Part shown: positions 1 to 5,746 of the stretch, in pieces
How the letters are laid out: each line of letters opens with the position of its first letter
Numbering within the stretch: position 1 is the first letter of the stretch
DNA from: Desulfocapsa sp.
Lineage (GTDB): Bacteria; Desulfobacterota; Desulfobulbia; Desulfobulbales; Desulfocapsaceae
Assembly (NCBI GenBank): GCA_030638765.1
Contig: DAOWDZ010000029.1
Coordinates: 1-8,887 of the forward strand
DNA: 8,887 nucleotides
Reading direction: 5' to 3'
Notes under the pieces: generated by a model
The model's database searches: none
Told to the model about the DNA's origin: nothing
The model's input: only the letters and a program-made list of their open reading frames with translations
Position numbers and translations under genes: made by a program

Positions 1-1275
1 AATATCTACAATAACAATGGCTCCGGTAACAGTCTCAATCAGTCAAAAAATACTGCCACTTCAGTTGCTGGATCAACCCATGCCCTTACTCTGTCAATTA
101 ATATTGAAGATTCCACTACGAATAACCAACTCTACAACAATATTGGCAACGATAATGATTTCTACCGTTCCAATAATGAAGCACTAGCCATTGCTGGTTA
201 TGCCAGAGCTACAGCAGAATCCATAGATCTTGATGACTCAACCAGTCATGGGAAAATTTATAATAACACTGGGGACAATAGCGATATCAGTTATACCAAC
301 AATAAAGCTACTGCCATTGGAGGGACTGCCAGAAGTGTTCTCGGATCGGTATATCTCAACAATTCTACCGCTGACCAAACACTCTATAATAACAATGGTA
401 ACGATAACGACATCTACAACTCAGACAATAATGCGATATCAGTAGCCGGCTATGCCAAAGCTGTTATGGGCTCTATTTATCTGGGGGGCCACTCAACCAC
501 TCGAAACTATCTCTATAACAATTCCGGTAGCGGCAATGACATTAACCACTCCAGTAACAGGGCAACCGGGGTCCTTGGGTCAGCTCGTGCATTTATGGGG
601 AGTATAGTGGTAGACGACTCTAAGACCCGTGAACTCCATAATAATACGAGTGATGGTCAGGATATCTATTCCACTCCAAACAAAGCTACCGCCACTCTTG
701 GTTACGCTAATGCTCTAGTTGCATCCATTCGAATTTCTGATTCCACGATTAACAATCCAGTTCACAACAAAAGTAATATTAACAATTCATACAACAAGGC
801 CACTGCATTTGCCGGATCGTCCCGAGCACACATGGGCTCGGTTAACATTGAGGACTCCACTATAAAAGGCCTCATTACCAACAGGGCCTATATTAAAGAT
901 TCTTCCAATAAAGCAGAGGCCAACGTTGAGTGGCTAATGGCAAACATGGGTACGATACGAATCAGAAACTCAACCATAAAAAAAGAAATCTATAATAAAA
1001 CCGAGATTAAAAACTCCACCAACTACTCAACCTCAAGAACGGCGAATATGGGTTCAATCGACATCTATAATGCCTATGTAAATCATAAAGTTACCAACAA
1101 AACCTGGATATATAATTCATACAATCGTTCAAAATGGATTGGCAGAGCAAATATGGGAACAATTCAGATACGTGATAACACCGGGGGGAATGTTTATAAC
1201 AGTGCTACAATTCGTAATGCAACCAACATTTCCCGCGTAGGAACATCCAATATGAATTCAGTGATCATAAAATAA
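1..1275 (+). CDS. Asn/Ser/Thr-rich tandem-repeat protein, C-terminal part (5' end outside window)
   Basis: The reading frame is open from base 1 to the TAA at 1273-1275, giving 424 visible residues. Internal methionines (for example at 466) fall inside repeats, so the true start lies left of the window. The protein consists of tandem units that begin with a YNN-type anchor, followed by an xDIxxSxN stretch, an ATAxAGxARA-like stretch, MGSIxI and DST. Alternating small and polar residues suggest a beta-solenoid or other stacked-strand fold, probably at the cell surface or secreted. No signal peptide or anchor is visible because the N-terminus is missing, and the C-terminus ends within a short final repeat with no obvious sorting motif. 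There is almost no cysteine or proline. I do not recognise a characterised family. Adhesin, matrix or structural protein are only possibilities. That it is a real gene is well supported by the protein-level periodicity. Confidence 0.85.
   Translation, partial: NIYNNNGSGNSLNQSKNTATSVAGSTHALTLSINIEDSTTNNQLYNNIGNDNDFYRSNNEALAIAGYARATAESIDLDDSTSHGKIYNNTGDNSDISYTNNKATAIGGTARSVLGSVYLNNSTADQTLYNNNGNDNDIYNSDNNAISVAGYAKAVMGSIYLGGHSTTRNYLYNNSGSGNDINHSSNRATGVLGSARAFMGSIVVDDSKTRELHNNTSDGQDIYSTPNKATATLGYANALVASIRISDSTINNPVHNKSNINNSYNKATAFAGSSRAHMGSVNIEDSTIKGLITNRAYIKDSSNKAEANVEWLMANMGTIRIRNSTIKKEIYNKTEIKNSTNYSTSRTANMGSIDIYNAYVNHKVTNKTWIYNSYNRSKWIGRANMGTIQIRDNTGGNVYNSATIRNATNISRVGTSNMNSVIIK
7..1272 (+). 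repeat. Eleven tandem protein-coding repeats, unit shrinking 126 to 114 to 102 bp
   Basis: Counting from the YN/HN/TN anchor, units begin at bases 7, 133, 259, 385, 514, 637, 763, 877, 991, 1093 and 1195. The lengths in residues are 42, 42, 42, 43, 41, 42, 38, 38, 34, 34 and a final 26. The first shortening removes the Gly-Asn-Asp-type segment after the anchor. The second removes part of the Ala/Gly-rich segment before NMGSI. The repeats have diverged in DNA but are clear in protein, so this is an old coding repeat rather than a recent array expansion. It is not a CRISPR or satellite. Confidence 0.8.
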
Positions 1276-1383
1276 GTTTGTGACTATCCAAAATTACTCT
1301 GCAGCGAGACAAAAACCCAAACTCCAATCCTTCTTAAATCAGTTTTAAATTACTATATTTTTTAATACTATTGCAAGGCAGCT

Positions 1384-1551
1384 TTACCCCTCCACTTCAT
1401 AATCAGGACCACCACATAATTTGCAACGCAGTTCCGGGTCATCCCGATCAAAAATATATTCCCACTCTTTGGCTTTTATCTCTTCTTCACGCTCACGACC
1501 ACAAGCGATGCAAACCCAGATATCACCATCTTCTGTTTCAAACAAATGCAT
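1384..1551 (-). CDS. Small double-CxxC (rubredoxin/zinc-ribbon-like) protein, 55 aa
   Basis: The start is the ATG at 1551, chosen because an AAGGAG ribosome-binding site lies six bases upstream; a TTG six codons earlier would place this site inside the gene. The protein has 55 residues with C14-x2-C17-G near the start and C43-x2-C46-GG near the end, separated by 25 mostly charged residues. A Trp-Val before the first knuckle recalls rubredoxins (WVCxxCG, then CxxCG). However, the usual rubredoxin core between the knuckles is absent, so a structural zinc ribbon is as likely as an iron centre. It converges with the repeat protein (108 bases between stops) and diverges from lptF. I cannot assign a pathway. 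The clean RBS and paired motifs support a real gene. Confidence 0.7.
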   Translation of the reverse strand: MHLFETEDGDIWVCIACGREREEEIKAKEWEYIFDRDDPELRCKLCGGPDYEVEG

Positions 1552-1557
1552 ATAAAT

Positions 1558-1563
1558 CTCCTT
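1558..1563 (-). promoter_or_regulatory. Ribosome-binding site AAGGAG deciding the start of the 55-aa protein
   Basis: Read on the minus strand this is AAGGAG followed by ATTTAT and then ATG at 1551. The spacing of six bases is close to ideal. This makes ATG 1551 preferable to the TTG at 1569. The frame is open further upstream without an ATG, until a stop near 1640. Confidence 0.75.
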
Positions 1564-1655
1564 CAGCAATATTGCGATTTTTGTCTCAAAGTTGCTCCTG
1601 ATTACCTCATCTTCAAATTTTACACAAGCTTTGAACCATTAACGTAAGTTCTTTC

Positions 1656-1684
1656 TTGTTACCTTTTTCATTTTTCTGTACAAT
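1656..1684 (+). promoter_or_regulatory. Candidate sigma-70-type promoter for lptF
   Basis: TTGTTA at 1656-1661 and TACAAT at 1679-1684 are separated by exactly 17 bases. The -10 matches the consensus at five of six positions and the -35 at four of six. Transcription would begin near 1691, leaving a leader of about 55 bases before the ATG at 1745. It lies in the 193-base divergent gap between the 55-aa gene and lptF. This is a pattern match only. Confidence 0.45.
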
Positions 1685-1744
1685 CTAGCACATTCAAAGA
1701 TGAATTACCTAAAACCCATCCTACAAAAGTAAAAGCAATTGACA

Positions 1745-3226
1745 ATGATTTCGAAAGCCCTCAAATTTCCACGACTTTTATATAGTTACCTGGCTACAGA
1801 AATGCTGGCACCTTTTTTTGCCAGCTTTATCATTATGAACAGCGTTTTTTTTCTAGTTAAACTCATTCCTTTTTTAAACGTTGTACTTGAACTAGAAATT
1901 AATTTTGTAGACTTTCTAAGATTATTTTTCTACCTGTTTCCAAATATGTTCCTATATTCAATTCCCATGTCTGCCATGATGGGAGTGATTATTTCATTTA
2001 CACGACTATCAAATGATGCTGAGATACTTGCCTTTAAAGCAAGTGGGACAAGTCTTTACCAGATGATTCCTCCGGTTGTTGTAATATCTGCGGCACTTGC
2101 CTTATTCACTGGTTATTTTTCCACATCTTTAATTCCAAAAGCGGATGTTGCGATGAAACAACTCATGTTTCAGGTAGCCAAAGAAAAAATTGACAAAGGA
2201 ATTAAAGAACACCAGTTTACTGAAGCTCTCGGAGATCTTGTAGTTCACGTTGAAGCAATAGACAAAAAGACTGGTGAATGGAGCAATGTTTGGGTTTCAG
2301 ACATGAGGGGACAGGTCAATCCCATTATCACCATGGCTCAAAGTGGTTCAATGGATGCGCAGGTTGATAATATGATGGTGACCATAACACTTAAAAATGG
2401 AAGCCTTCACCGACCCGATGACAAGCATTCACAGATTGTAAGTTTTGAAACGTATACGATTAATATACCTTTGCAGCCTCCAATCATCCTTGATGGTGAA
2501 AATGTAACAACCCTTTCTGCCAGTGCAATGACCATGACCCAACTGCAGAAATCCGCCGATTCATACGGACGCGACAGTCGTATTGGACGCAAAAGATTAA
2601 GTCGATACCACAAACGTCTTGTTCTACCTGCTGGCTGTTTTATCCTGAGCCTACTTGGCATGCCACTTGGTCTGAAAGCCGGACCAGGGAAAAAGGCTAT
2701 CGGAGTGCCTCTTGGTTTAATGTTCTTTGTTTTTTACTATATTCTTTTTACAGTTTTCAAAAACATTGCCGAAGAAAGCACACTAATGCCGGTGGCTGTT
2801 GCCATGTGGATACCTAATTTAATTTTTCTTATTATTACTTTGTATTTGATACGACAGGCAACTCACGAACGTCCAATCATTCCTACTTTCTACAAAAACA
2901 CGATCACTTCATATATAAATTATATTTTCTCCCCCTTCATTTCTAATCTCAAAAAAATCTTCAGAAAAGGTGCCGTCACCATTGAGTCAGAAACAATTAC
3001 CGATTCACCTCTCCGTCCTAAAAATTCTATACCGGTTCTACTTGGAAGGGATTACCTTACCGAAGGTACTATCCATGGAAATATAAAGACCCATACGTTC
3101 CATATTCCAGGATGTGACTACTACTACCACAAACATTGCACAATTGAATTTCGAAATATTCACCTTGCATTAGATTCCGGATTTAAACCATGTCAATTCT
3201 GTAAGGAATCACTTAAGGATCAGTAA
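1745..3226 (+). CDS. lptF: LptF/LptG-family LPS export permease with C-terminal Ada-like cysteine domain
   Basis: An inner-membrane subunit of the Lpt ABC transporter, which extracts lipopolysaccharide from the inner membrane and passes it to the periplasmic bridge. The ATG at 1745 gives 493 residues; a TTG two codons earlier is possible, and neither has a strong RBS. Predicted membrane segments are about 21-48, 57-85 and 107-129, then a periplasmic domain (about 130-290), then segments about 291-312, 319-340 and 348-370. The RLSNDAEILAFKASG stretch (87-101), following the second membrane segment, is typical of LptF. E. coli LptF has about 366 residues. The extra 120 residues here are a linker ending in C457-x7-C465-x17-C483-x2-C486, with a FHIPGC...GFKPCQFC pattern like Ada metal-binding or nuclease-tail domains. 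By family topology this tail is cytoplasmic. The gene overlaps the convergent DUF166 gene by 14 bases. No lptG partner is visible in the window. Confidence 0.88.
   Translation: MISKALKFPRLLYSYLATEMLAPFFASFIIMNSVFFLVKLIPFLNVVLELEINFVDFLRLFFYLFPNMFLYSIPMSAMMGVIISFTRLSNDAEILAFKASGTSLYQMIPPVVVISAALALFTGYFSTSLIPKADVAMKQLMFQVAKEKIDKGIKEHQFTEALGDLVVHVEAIDKKTGEWSNVWVSDMRGQVNPIITMAQSGSMDAQVDNMMVTITLKNGSLHRPDDKHSQIVSFETYTINIPLQPPIILDGENVTTLSASAMTMTQLQKSADSYGRDSRIGRKRLSRYHKRLVLPAGCFILSLLGMPLGLKAGPGKKAIGVPLGLMFFVFYYILFTVFKNIAEESTLMPVAVAMWIPNLIFLIITLYLIRQATHERPIIPTFYKNTITSYINYIFSPFISNLKKIFRKGAVTIESETITDSPLRPKNSIPVLLGRDYLTEGTIHGNIKTHTFHIPGCDYYYHKHCTIEFRNIHLALDSGFKPCQFCKESLKDQ
3062..3223 (+). other. Ada/MTABC-N-like four-cysteine domain fused to LptF
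   Basis: Residues 440-493 of the LptF protein contain a compact GNIKTHTFHIPGC segment, a second cysteine eight residues later, and a GFKPCQFCK terminus. Short domains with this shape (phenylalanine-His-x-Pro-x-Cys, later Gly-Tyr/Phe-x-Pro-Cys-x-x-Cys) occur as metal-binding ends in Ada-type proteins and in tails of secreted nucleases and competence proteins. The four cysteines, with histidines H462 and H464 between the first two, suggest zinc binding. Assignment is by motif only, and a role in LPS transport is unknown. Confidence 0.6.
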
Positions 3227-3839
3227 CATACCCAGCTTCACCGATAGCCTTTTGTAACGCTGCAATATGCACATATCCAGCATAATGAACTGGGCTTTTA
3301 CCACTTACAGGATCAAAACCACTTGGATCAGCAGAACAAAAATATTGAACCTGACGTGGTAGACGCGTAAGCACGTCATCCACCCTGCATCCGATATATT
3401 CCTGCAAAGCATCCCACGTAGCGCCACAGGGGGCTCCACGTAACACCTTAATTTCTCGAATAATGTCATCTTCTAAAACTACTTTATATTCCGGTAAACC
3501 GAAGGCATCTCCATATTTTCCAAGTCTATCGCTTTTTCCAAGACCACAACAGGTAAAAGGAGTAAAACCCAACCCCTTTTTCCCGGCTGAAACAACGGGA
3601 ATTTGTTTCTTTTCACATAAGCTTATCAGGTAATGGACAAGGTCTGGATGTTTCAAGAAATTCAACACAAGATCAGCAGAAAAACCAGAATCAATAATTT
3701 CCTCTGGGTCATCTATGAAGTCAGGCAATGGAGTGTCGATAGAAATCACTTTTGATATGGAAATATCATTCCCATATTTTAAAACACCATCTATTTTTTG
3801 TTCACCAGAACCCTGTTCCTGGAAAACTATAATTTTCAT
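3213..3839 (-). CDS. DUF166 family protein (PF02593-like), 208 aa
   Basis: The start ATG at 3839 is preceded by an AAAGGAGA ribosome-binding site. The protein shows the features I associate with DUF166: an N-terminal Rossmann-like half with LPDFIDDPEE (38-47) and DLVLNFLKHPDL (56-67), then FGLPEYKV (113-120), VLRGAPCGATW (132-142), a YFCSADPSG stretch (166-174) and SPVHYAGYVHIAAL near the end. Cysteines C97, C98, C138 and C168 sit in the conserved stretches and could bind a metal or an iron-sulfur cluster; that is inference. The family occurs in archaea and anaerobic bacteria and is sometimes labelled thymidylate synthase without good support, so no reaction is assigned here. The 3' end overlaps the lptF 3' end by 14 bases, and the gene is divergent from nnr. 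Confidence 0.75.
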   Translation of the reverse strand: MKIIVFQEQGSGEQKIDGVLKYGNDISISKVISIDTPLPDFIDDPEEIIDSGFSADLVLNFLKHPDLVHYLISLCEKKQIPVVSAGKKGLGFTPFTCCGLGKSDRLGKYGDAFGLPEYKVVLEDDIIREIKVLRGAPCGATWDALQEYIGCRVDDVLTRLPRQVQYFCSADPSGFDPVSGKSPVHYAGYVHIAALQKAIGEAGYVTDP

Positions 3840-3848
3840 TTTTAAATC

Positions 3849-3856
3849 TCTCCTTT
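3849..3856 (-). promoter_or_regulatory. Ribosome-binding site of the DUF166 gene
   Basis: On the minus strand AAAGGAGA lies nine bases before the ATG at 3839. It is the strongest RBS in the divergent region and supports the chosen start. Confidence 0.65.
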
Positions 3857-3897
3857 AATCCATGTTAATTGCTTTTATGAATCACCTTAAACTCCCG

Positions 3898-3927
3898 ATT
3901 ACAGGACGTTTTAACTTGACTGCTCAA
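3898..3927 (-). promoter_or_regulatory. Candidate promoter for the DUF166 gene
   Basis: On the minus strand TTGAGC (3922-3927) is followed after 18 bases by TGTAAT (3898-3903). The -10 matches five of six consensus positions and the -35 four of six. The implied leader is about 50 bases. It overlaps the -35 of a plus-strand candidate, so the two promoters would be back to back. Weak, pattern-based evidence. Confidence 0.3.
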
Positions 3928-3942
3928 ACAAGCTACTATAAG
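3916..3942 (+). promoter_or_regulatory. Candidate promoter for nnr (or the small upstream ORF)
   Basis: TTGACT at 3916-3921 and TATAAG at 3937-3942 are each good hexamers, but the 15-base spacing is shorter than usual. If used, it would give a leader of about 150 bases before nnr that includes the 34-codon candidate ORF and the palindrome at 4059-4072. Confidence 0.3.
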
Positions 3943-3982
3943 GTAAATACAGTATTAAGCAAATCAAATTGAGTACTCACTG

Positions 3983-4087
3983 ATGAAAATAAGTACCAAA
4001 TTTACTAAAATCATTTTAATACTATCTGTTGGCTCCGATGACACCATTACAGGCTACCTAAAAGGCCTTTTAAGATCCTTTAAGTAA
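3983..4087 (+). CDS. Candidate 34-aa small ORF upstream of nnr
   Basis: ATG at 3983 to TAA at 4085-4087 gives 34 residues with a basic N-terminus followed by a short hydrophobic run (MKISTKFTKIILILSV), then a polar GSDDTITGYLKG tail ending RSFK. The stop lies 11 bases before the nnr ATG, a spacing compatible with translational coupling. The RBS is poor (GAG about nine bases upstream). It could be a small membrane peptide, a leader peptide, or chance. No family is recognised. Confidence 0.22.
   Translation: MKISTKFTKIILILSVGSDDTITGYLKGLLRSFK
4059..4072. repeat. Perfect 14-bp palindrome upstream of nnr
   Basis: TAAAAGGCCTTTTA is a perfect palindrome ending 26 bases before the nnr start codon. 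A near direct repeat overlaps its right half: CCTTTTAAG at 4066-4074 and CCTTTAAG at 4077-4084. It could be an operator or simply AT-rich sequence; as RNA it lacks a loop, and no T-run marks a terminator. Confidence 0.35.
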
Positions 4088-4098
4088 AGAGAAAGCAT

Positions 4099-5688
4099 AT
4101 GAAATTACCTAACGCAGCTGAAATGCGTGGGCTTGATCAAAGTGCCATTAATGATTTTCATATTCCAGGGGTTGTCCTTATGGAAAATGCTGGTTTAGGC
4201 ACTGTTCTGATGATGGAAAGGGAACTTGGTTCAGCGGCAAATTCTTTTGCTCTTATCTTCATAGGACCCGGAAATAACGGTGGAGATGGTCTTGTTATAG
4301 GCAGACACCTTCATCAAAGAGGTTGCAAACCAATCTTCTTCTTCCTTGTTGATCCCAGCAAACTAAAGGGTGATGCTGCAACGAATATGGCTATTGTCAA
4401 AAAGCTCAAACTCCCTTTTCATCTTGCAGATTCCATCGACAAAGTACAGACATTGCCAGTTCTCTATAAACAATTTTTAAATCAGGGCAAACCCTGTTAT
4501 GCCATAGTTGATGCCATTTTTGGTACGGGACTCACACGATCTGTCAGCGATCAATATTCTAAAACCATACAATTCATCAATCATTCAGACTCCGTTCGTG
4601 GTGTTCCAGTCATTGCCGTTGATATTCCGTCTGGGATAGATTCCGATAACGGTAAAATTCTTGGCTCATGTATCCGTGCAAATTTCACTGCCACCTACGG
4701 TTGCTCAAAACCTGGACATGTTCTCCATCGTGGCCCCGAATTTTCATCAAAAATCAGTATAATAGATATTGGTATTCCTCCAGAGGCACTTAGGAATGCA
4801 AAAATCACCACTGAACTTCTTGATGAACAGACAGCCTCTTCATTAATCTCAACTCTAAGACGTGTGGACAATGCCCATAAAGGAAATAATGGTCACCTTG
4901 CTGTTCTTGCCGGTTCAGAAGGAAAAACAGGAGCTGCAATTCTCGCAGTGAAAGGAGCTCTTCGTGCCGGCAGCGGGCTTGTCAGTCTCTTTACGCCACA
5001 GAATTTGAATTCAATTTATGAGACTGTGCTCATTGAAGCAATGACAATCCCATTACCAGCCTCAAAGTCCTTTCCTGATGTTCAGGATCTGGAATTTATC
5101 AATGAGTACCTTGTTGGTAAAAAGGCGGTTGTAATAGGTCCTGGTATTGGAACAAATCCTGCAACTGCAGAACTTGTTCTGAAGCTACATGAAACTGTTA
5201 CAATTCCAATTATATTCGATGCAGATGCCCTTAATATTCTCGCTGAGAATCGGCATAATCTACCAGTTCCTGCAGGACCAAGAATTTTTTGTCCACATCC
5301 TGGTGAGATGTCAAGATTACTTGAATGCTCCATTGATACAATCAAGAATGGCCGATTAAATATAGCGAAAGAAGCGATTGAAATCTACAGCAAAAAGCAG
5401 GATAATTGCATTATGATTTTAAAGGGTTCCGGATCAATTATAACATCTTCTTCGGGACATACGTATATCAACACCAGCGGAAATCCAGGTATGGCAACCG
5501 GTGGAATGGGAGATGTTCTGACGGGGATTATCGGAGCACTGCTCTGTCAAAACATGAGCCCTGAAACGGCGTCAGCGGCAGGGGTATTCCTTCATGGGAT
5601 GGCAGGAGATGTTCTTTATGAAAGAAATGGATTCGGCTATACGGCTTCAGAACTAAGCGAACAGATACCCTCTTGTATGAAAAGATAA
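4099..5688 (+). CDS. nnr: Bifunctional NAD(P)H-hydrate epimerase / ADP-dependent NAD(P)H-hydrate dehydratase
   Basis: This enzyme repairs NAD(P)HX, the hydrated and inactive form of NAD(P)H. The N-terminal YjeF_N domain interconverts the R and S epimers; the C-terminal ribokinase-like domain dehydrates S-NAD(P)HX using ADP. Epimerase marks are GPGNNGGDG (56-64), DAIFGTGL (138-145) and DIPSGID (175-181). Dehydratase marks are HKGNNGHL (260-267), GPGIGTN (347-353), FDADALN (373-379), HPGEM (400-404), LKGSGS (441-446) and GNPGMATGGMGDVLTG (461-476), which contains the expected catalytic D472. At 529 residues it has full family length with both domains intact. The ATG at 4099 has only a weak purine-rich RBS (AAAGAGAAAG), but the N-terminus LPNAAEMRGLDQ fits the family exactly. 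It stands alone on the plus strand, divergent from DUF166 and convergent with the CheB-like gene. Confidence 0.96.
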   Translation: MKLPNAAEMRGLDQSAINDFHIPGVVLMENAGLGTVLMMERELGSAANSFALIFIGPGNNGGDGLVIGRHLHQRGCKPIFFFLVDPSKLKGDAATNMAIVKKLKLPFHLADSIDKVQTLPVLYKQFLNQGKPCYAIVDAIFGTGLTRSVSDQYSKTIQFINHSDSVRGVPVIAVDIPSGIDSDNGKILGSCIRANFTATYGCSKPGHVLHRGPEFSSKISIIDIGIPPEALRNAKITTELLDEQTASSLISTLRRVDNAHKGNNGHLAVLAGSEGKTGAAILAVKGALRAGSGLVSLFTPQNLNSIYETVLIEAMTIPLPASKSFPDVQDLEFINEYLVGKKAVVIGPGIGTNPATAELVLKLHETVTIPIIFDADALNILAENRHNLPVPAGPRIFCPHPGEMSRLLECSIDTIKNGRLNIAKEAIEIYSKKQDNCIMILKGSGSIITSSSGHTYINTSGNPGMATGGMGDVLTGIIGALLCQNMSPETASAAGVFLHGMAGDVLYERNGFGYTASELSEQIPSCMKR

Positions 5689-5717
5689 TTGGCTAAAACT
5701 GTTTAAAATCTGCCAAT
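5688..5717. terminator. Possible weak bidirectional terminator between convergent nnr and CheB-like gene
   Basis: ATTGGC (5688-5693) and GCCAAT (5712-5717) form a six-base inverted repeat with an 18-base AT-rich loop, placed in the 58-base gap between the convergent stops. The plus strand continues with a T-rich stretch (ATTTCTTTT) and the minus strand with TATCTTTTC. The stem is short and the loop long, so it is only a weak candidate. Confidence 0.3.
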
Positions 5718-5746
5718 GACATTTCTTTTAAAAATAATTTATATTT

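Noticed and set aside
230..445. 71-codon plus-strand ORF inside the repeat region
   Set aside because: It is out of frame with the repeat protein, which reads through in frame 1 from base 1, and its product shows no periodicity.
466..468. ATG as the start of the repeat protein
   Set aside because: It is the Met of a recurring MGSI motif in the middle of a repeat; the frame is open to base 1 with equally good repeats upstream.
1..1275. YadA-like trimeric adhesin head or curli-type amyloid
   Set aside because: The AxAxGxxARA stretch resembles YadA head repeats, but the 42-residue period does not match the roughly 14-residue YadA unit, no C-terminal beta-barrel anchor follows, and the curlin Gln/Asn spacing is absent.
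1276..1383. Terminator between the repeat gene and the 55-aa gene
   Set aside because: The gap is AT-rich, but I could not find a stem with a following T-run in either direction.
1371..1601. 76-codon plus-strand ORF
   Set aside because: It is the antisense shadow of the 55-aa CxxC protein, which has the clear RBS and motifs.
2407..2661. 84-codon minus-strand ORF inside lptF
   Set aside because: It is the antisense of a well-supported LptF coding region and has no recognisable motif.
5082..5345. 87-codon minus-strand ORF inside nnr
   Set aside because: It is antisense to the conserved dehydratase domain.
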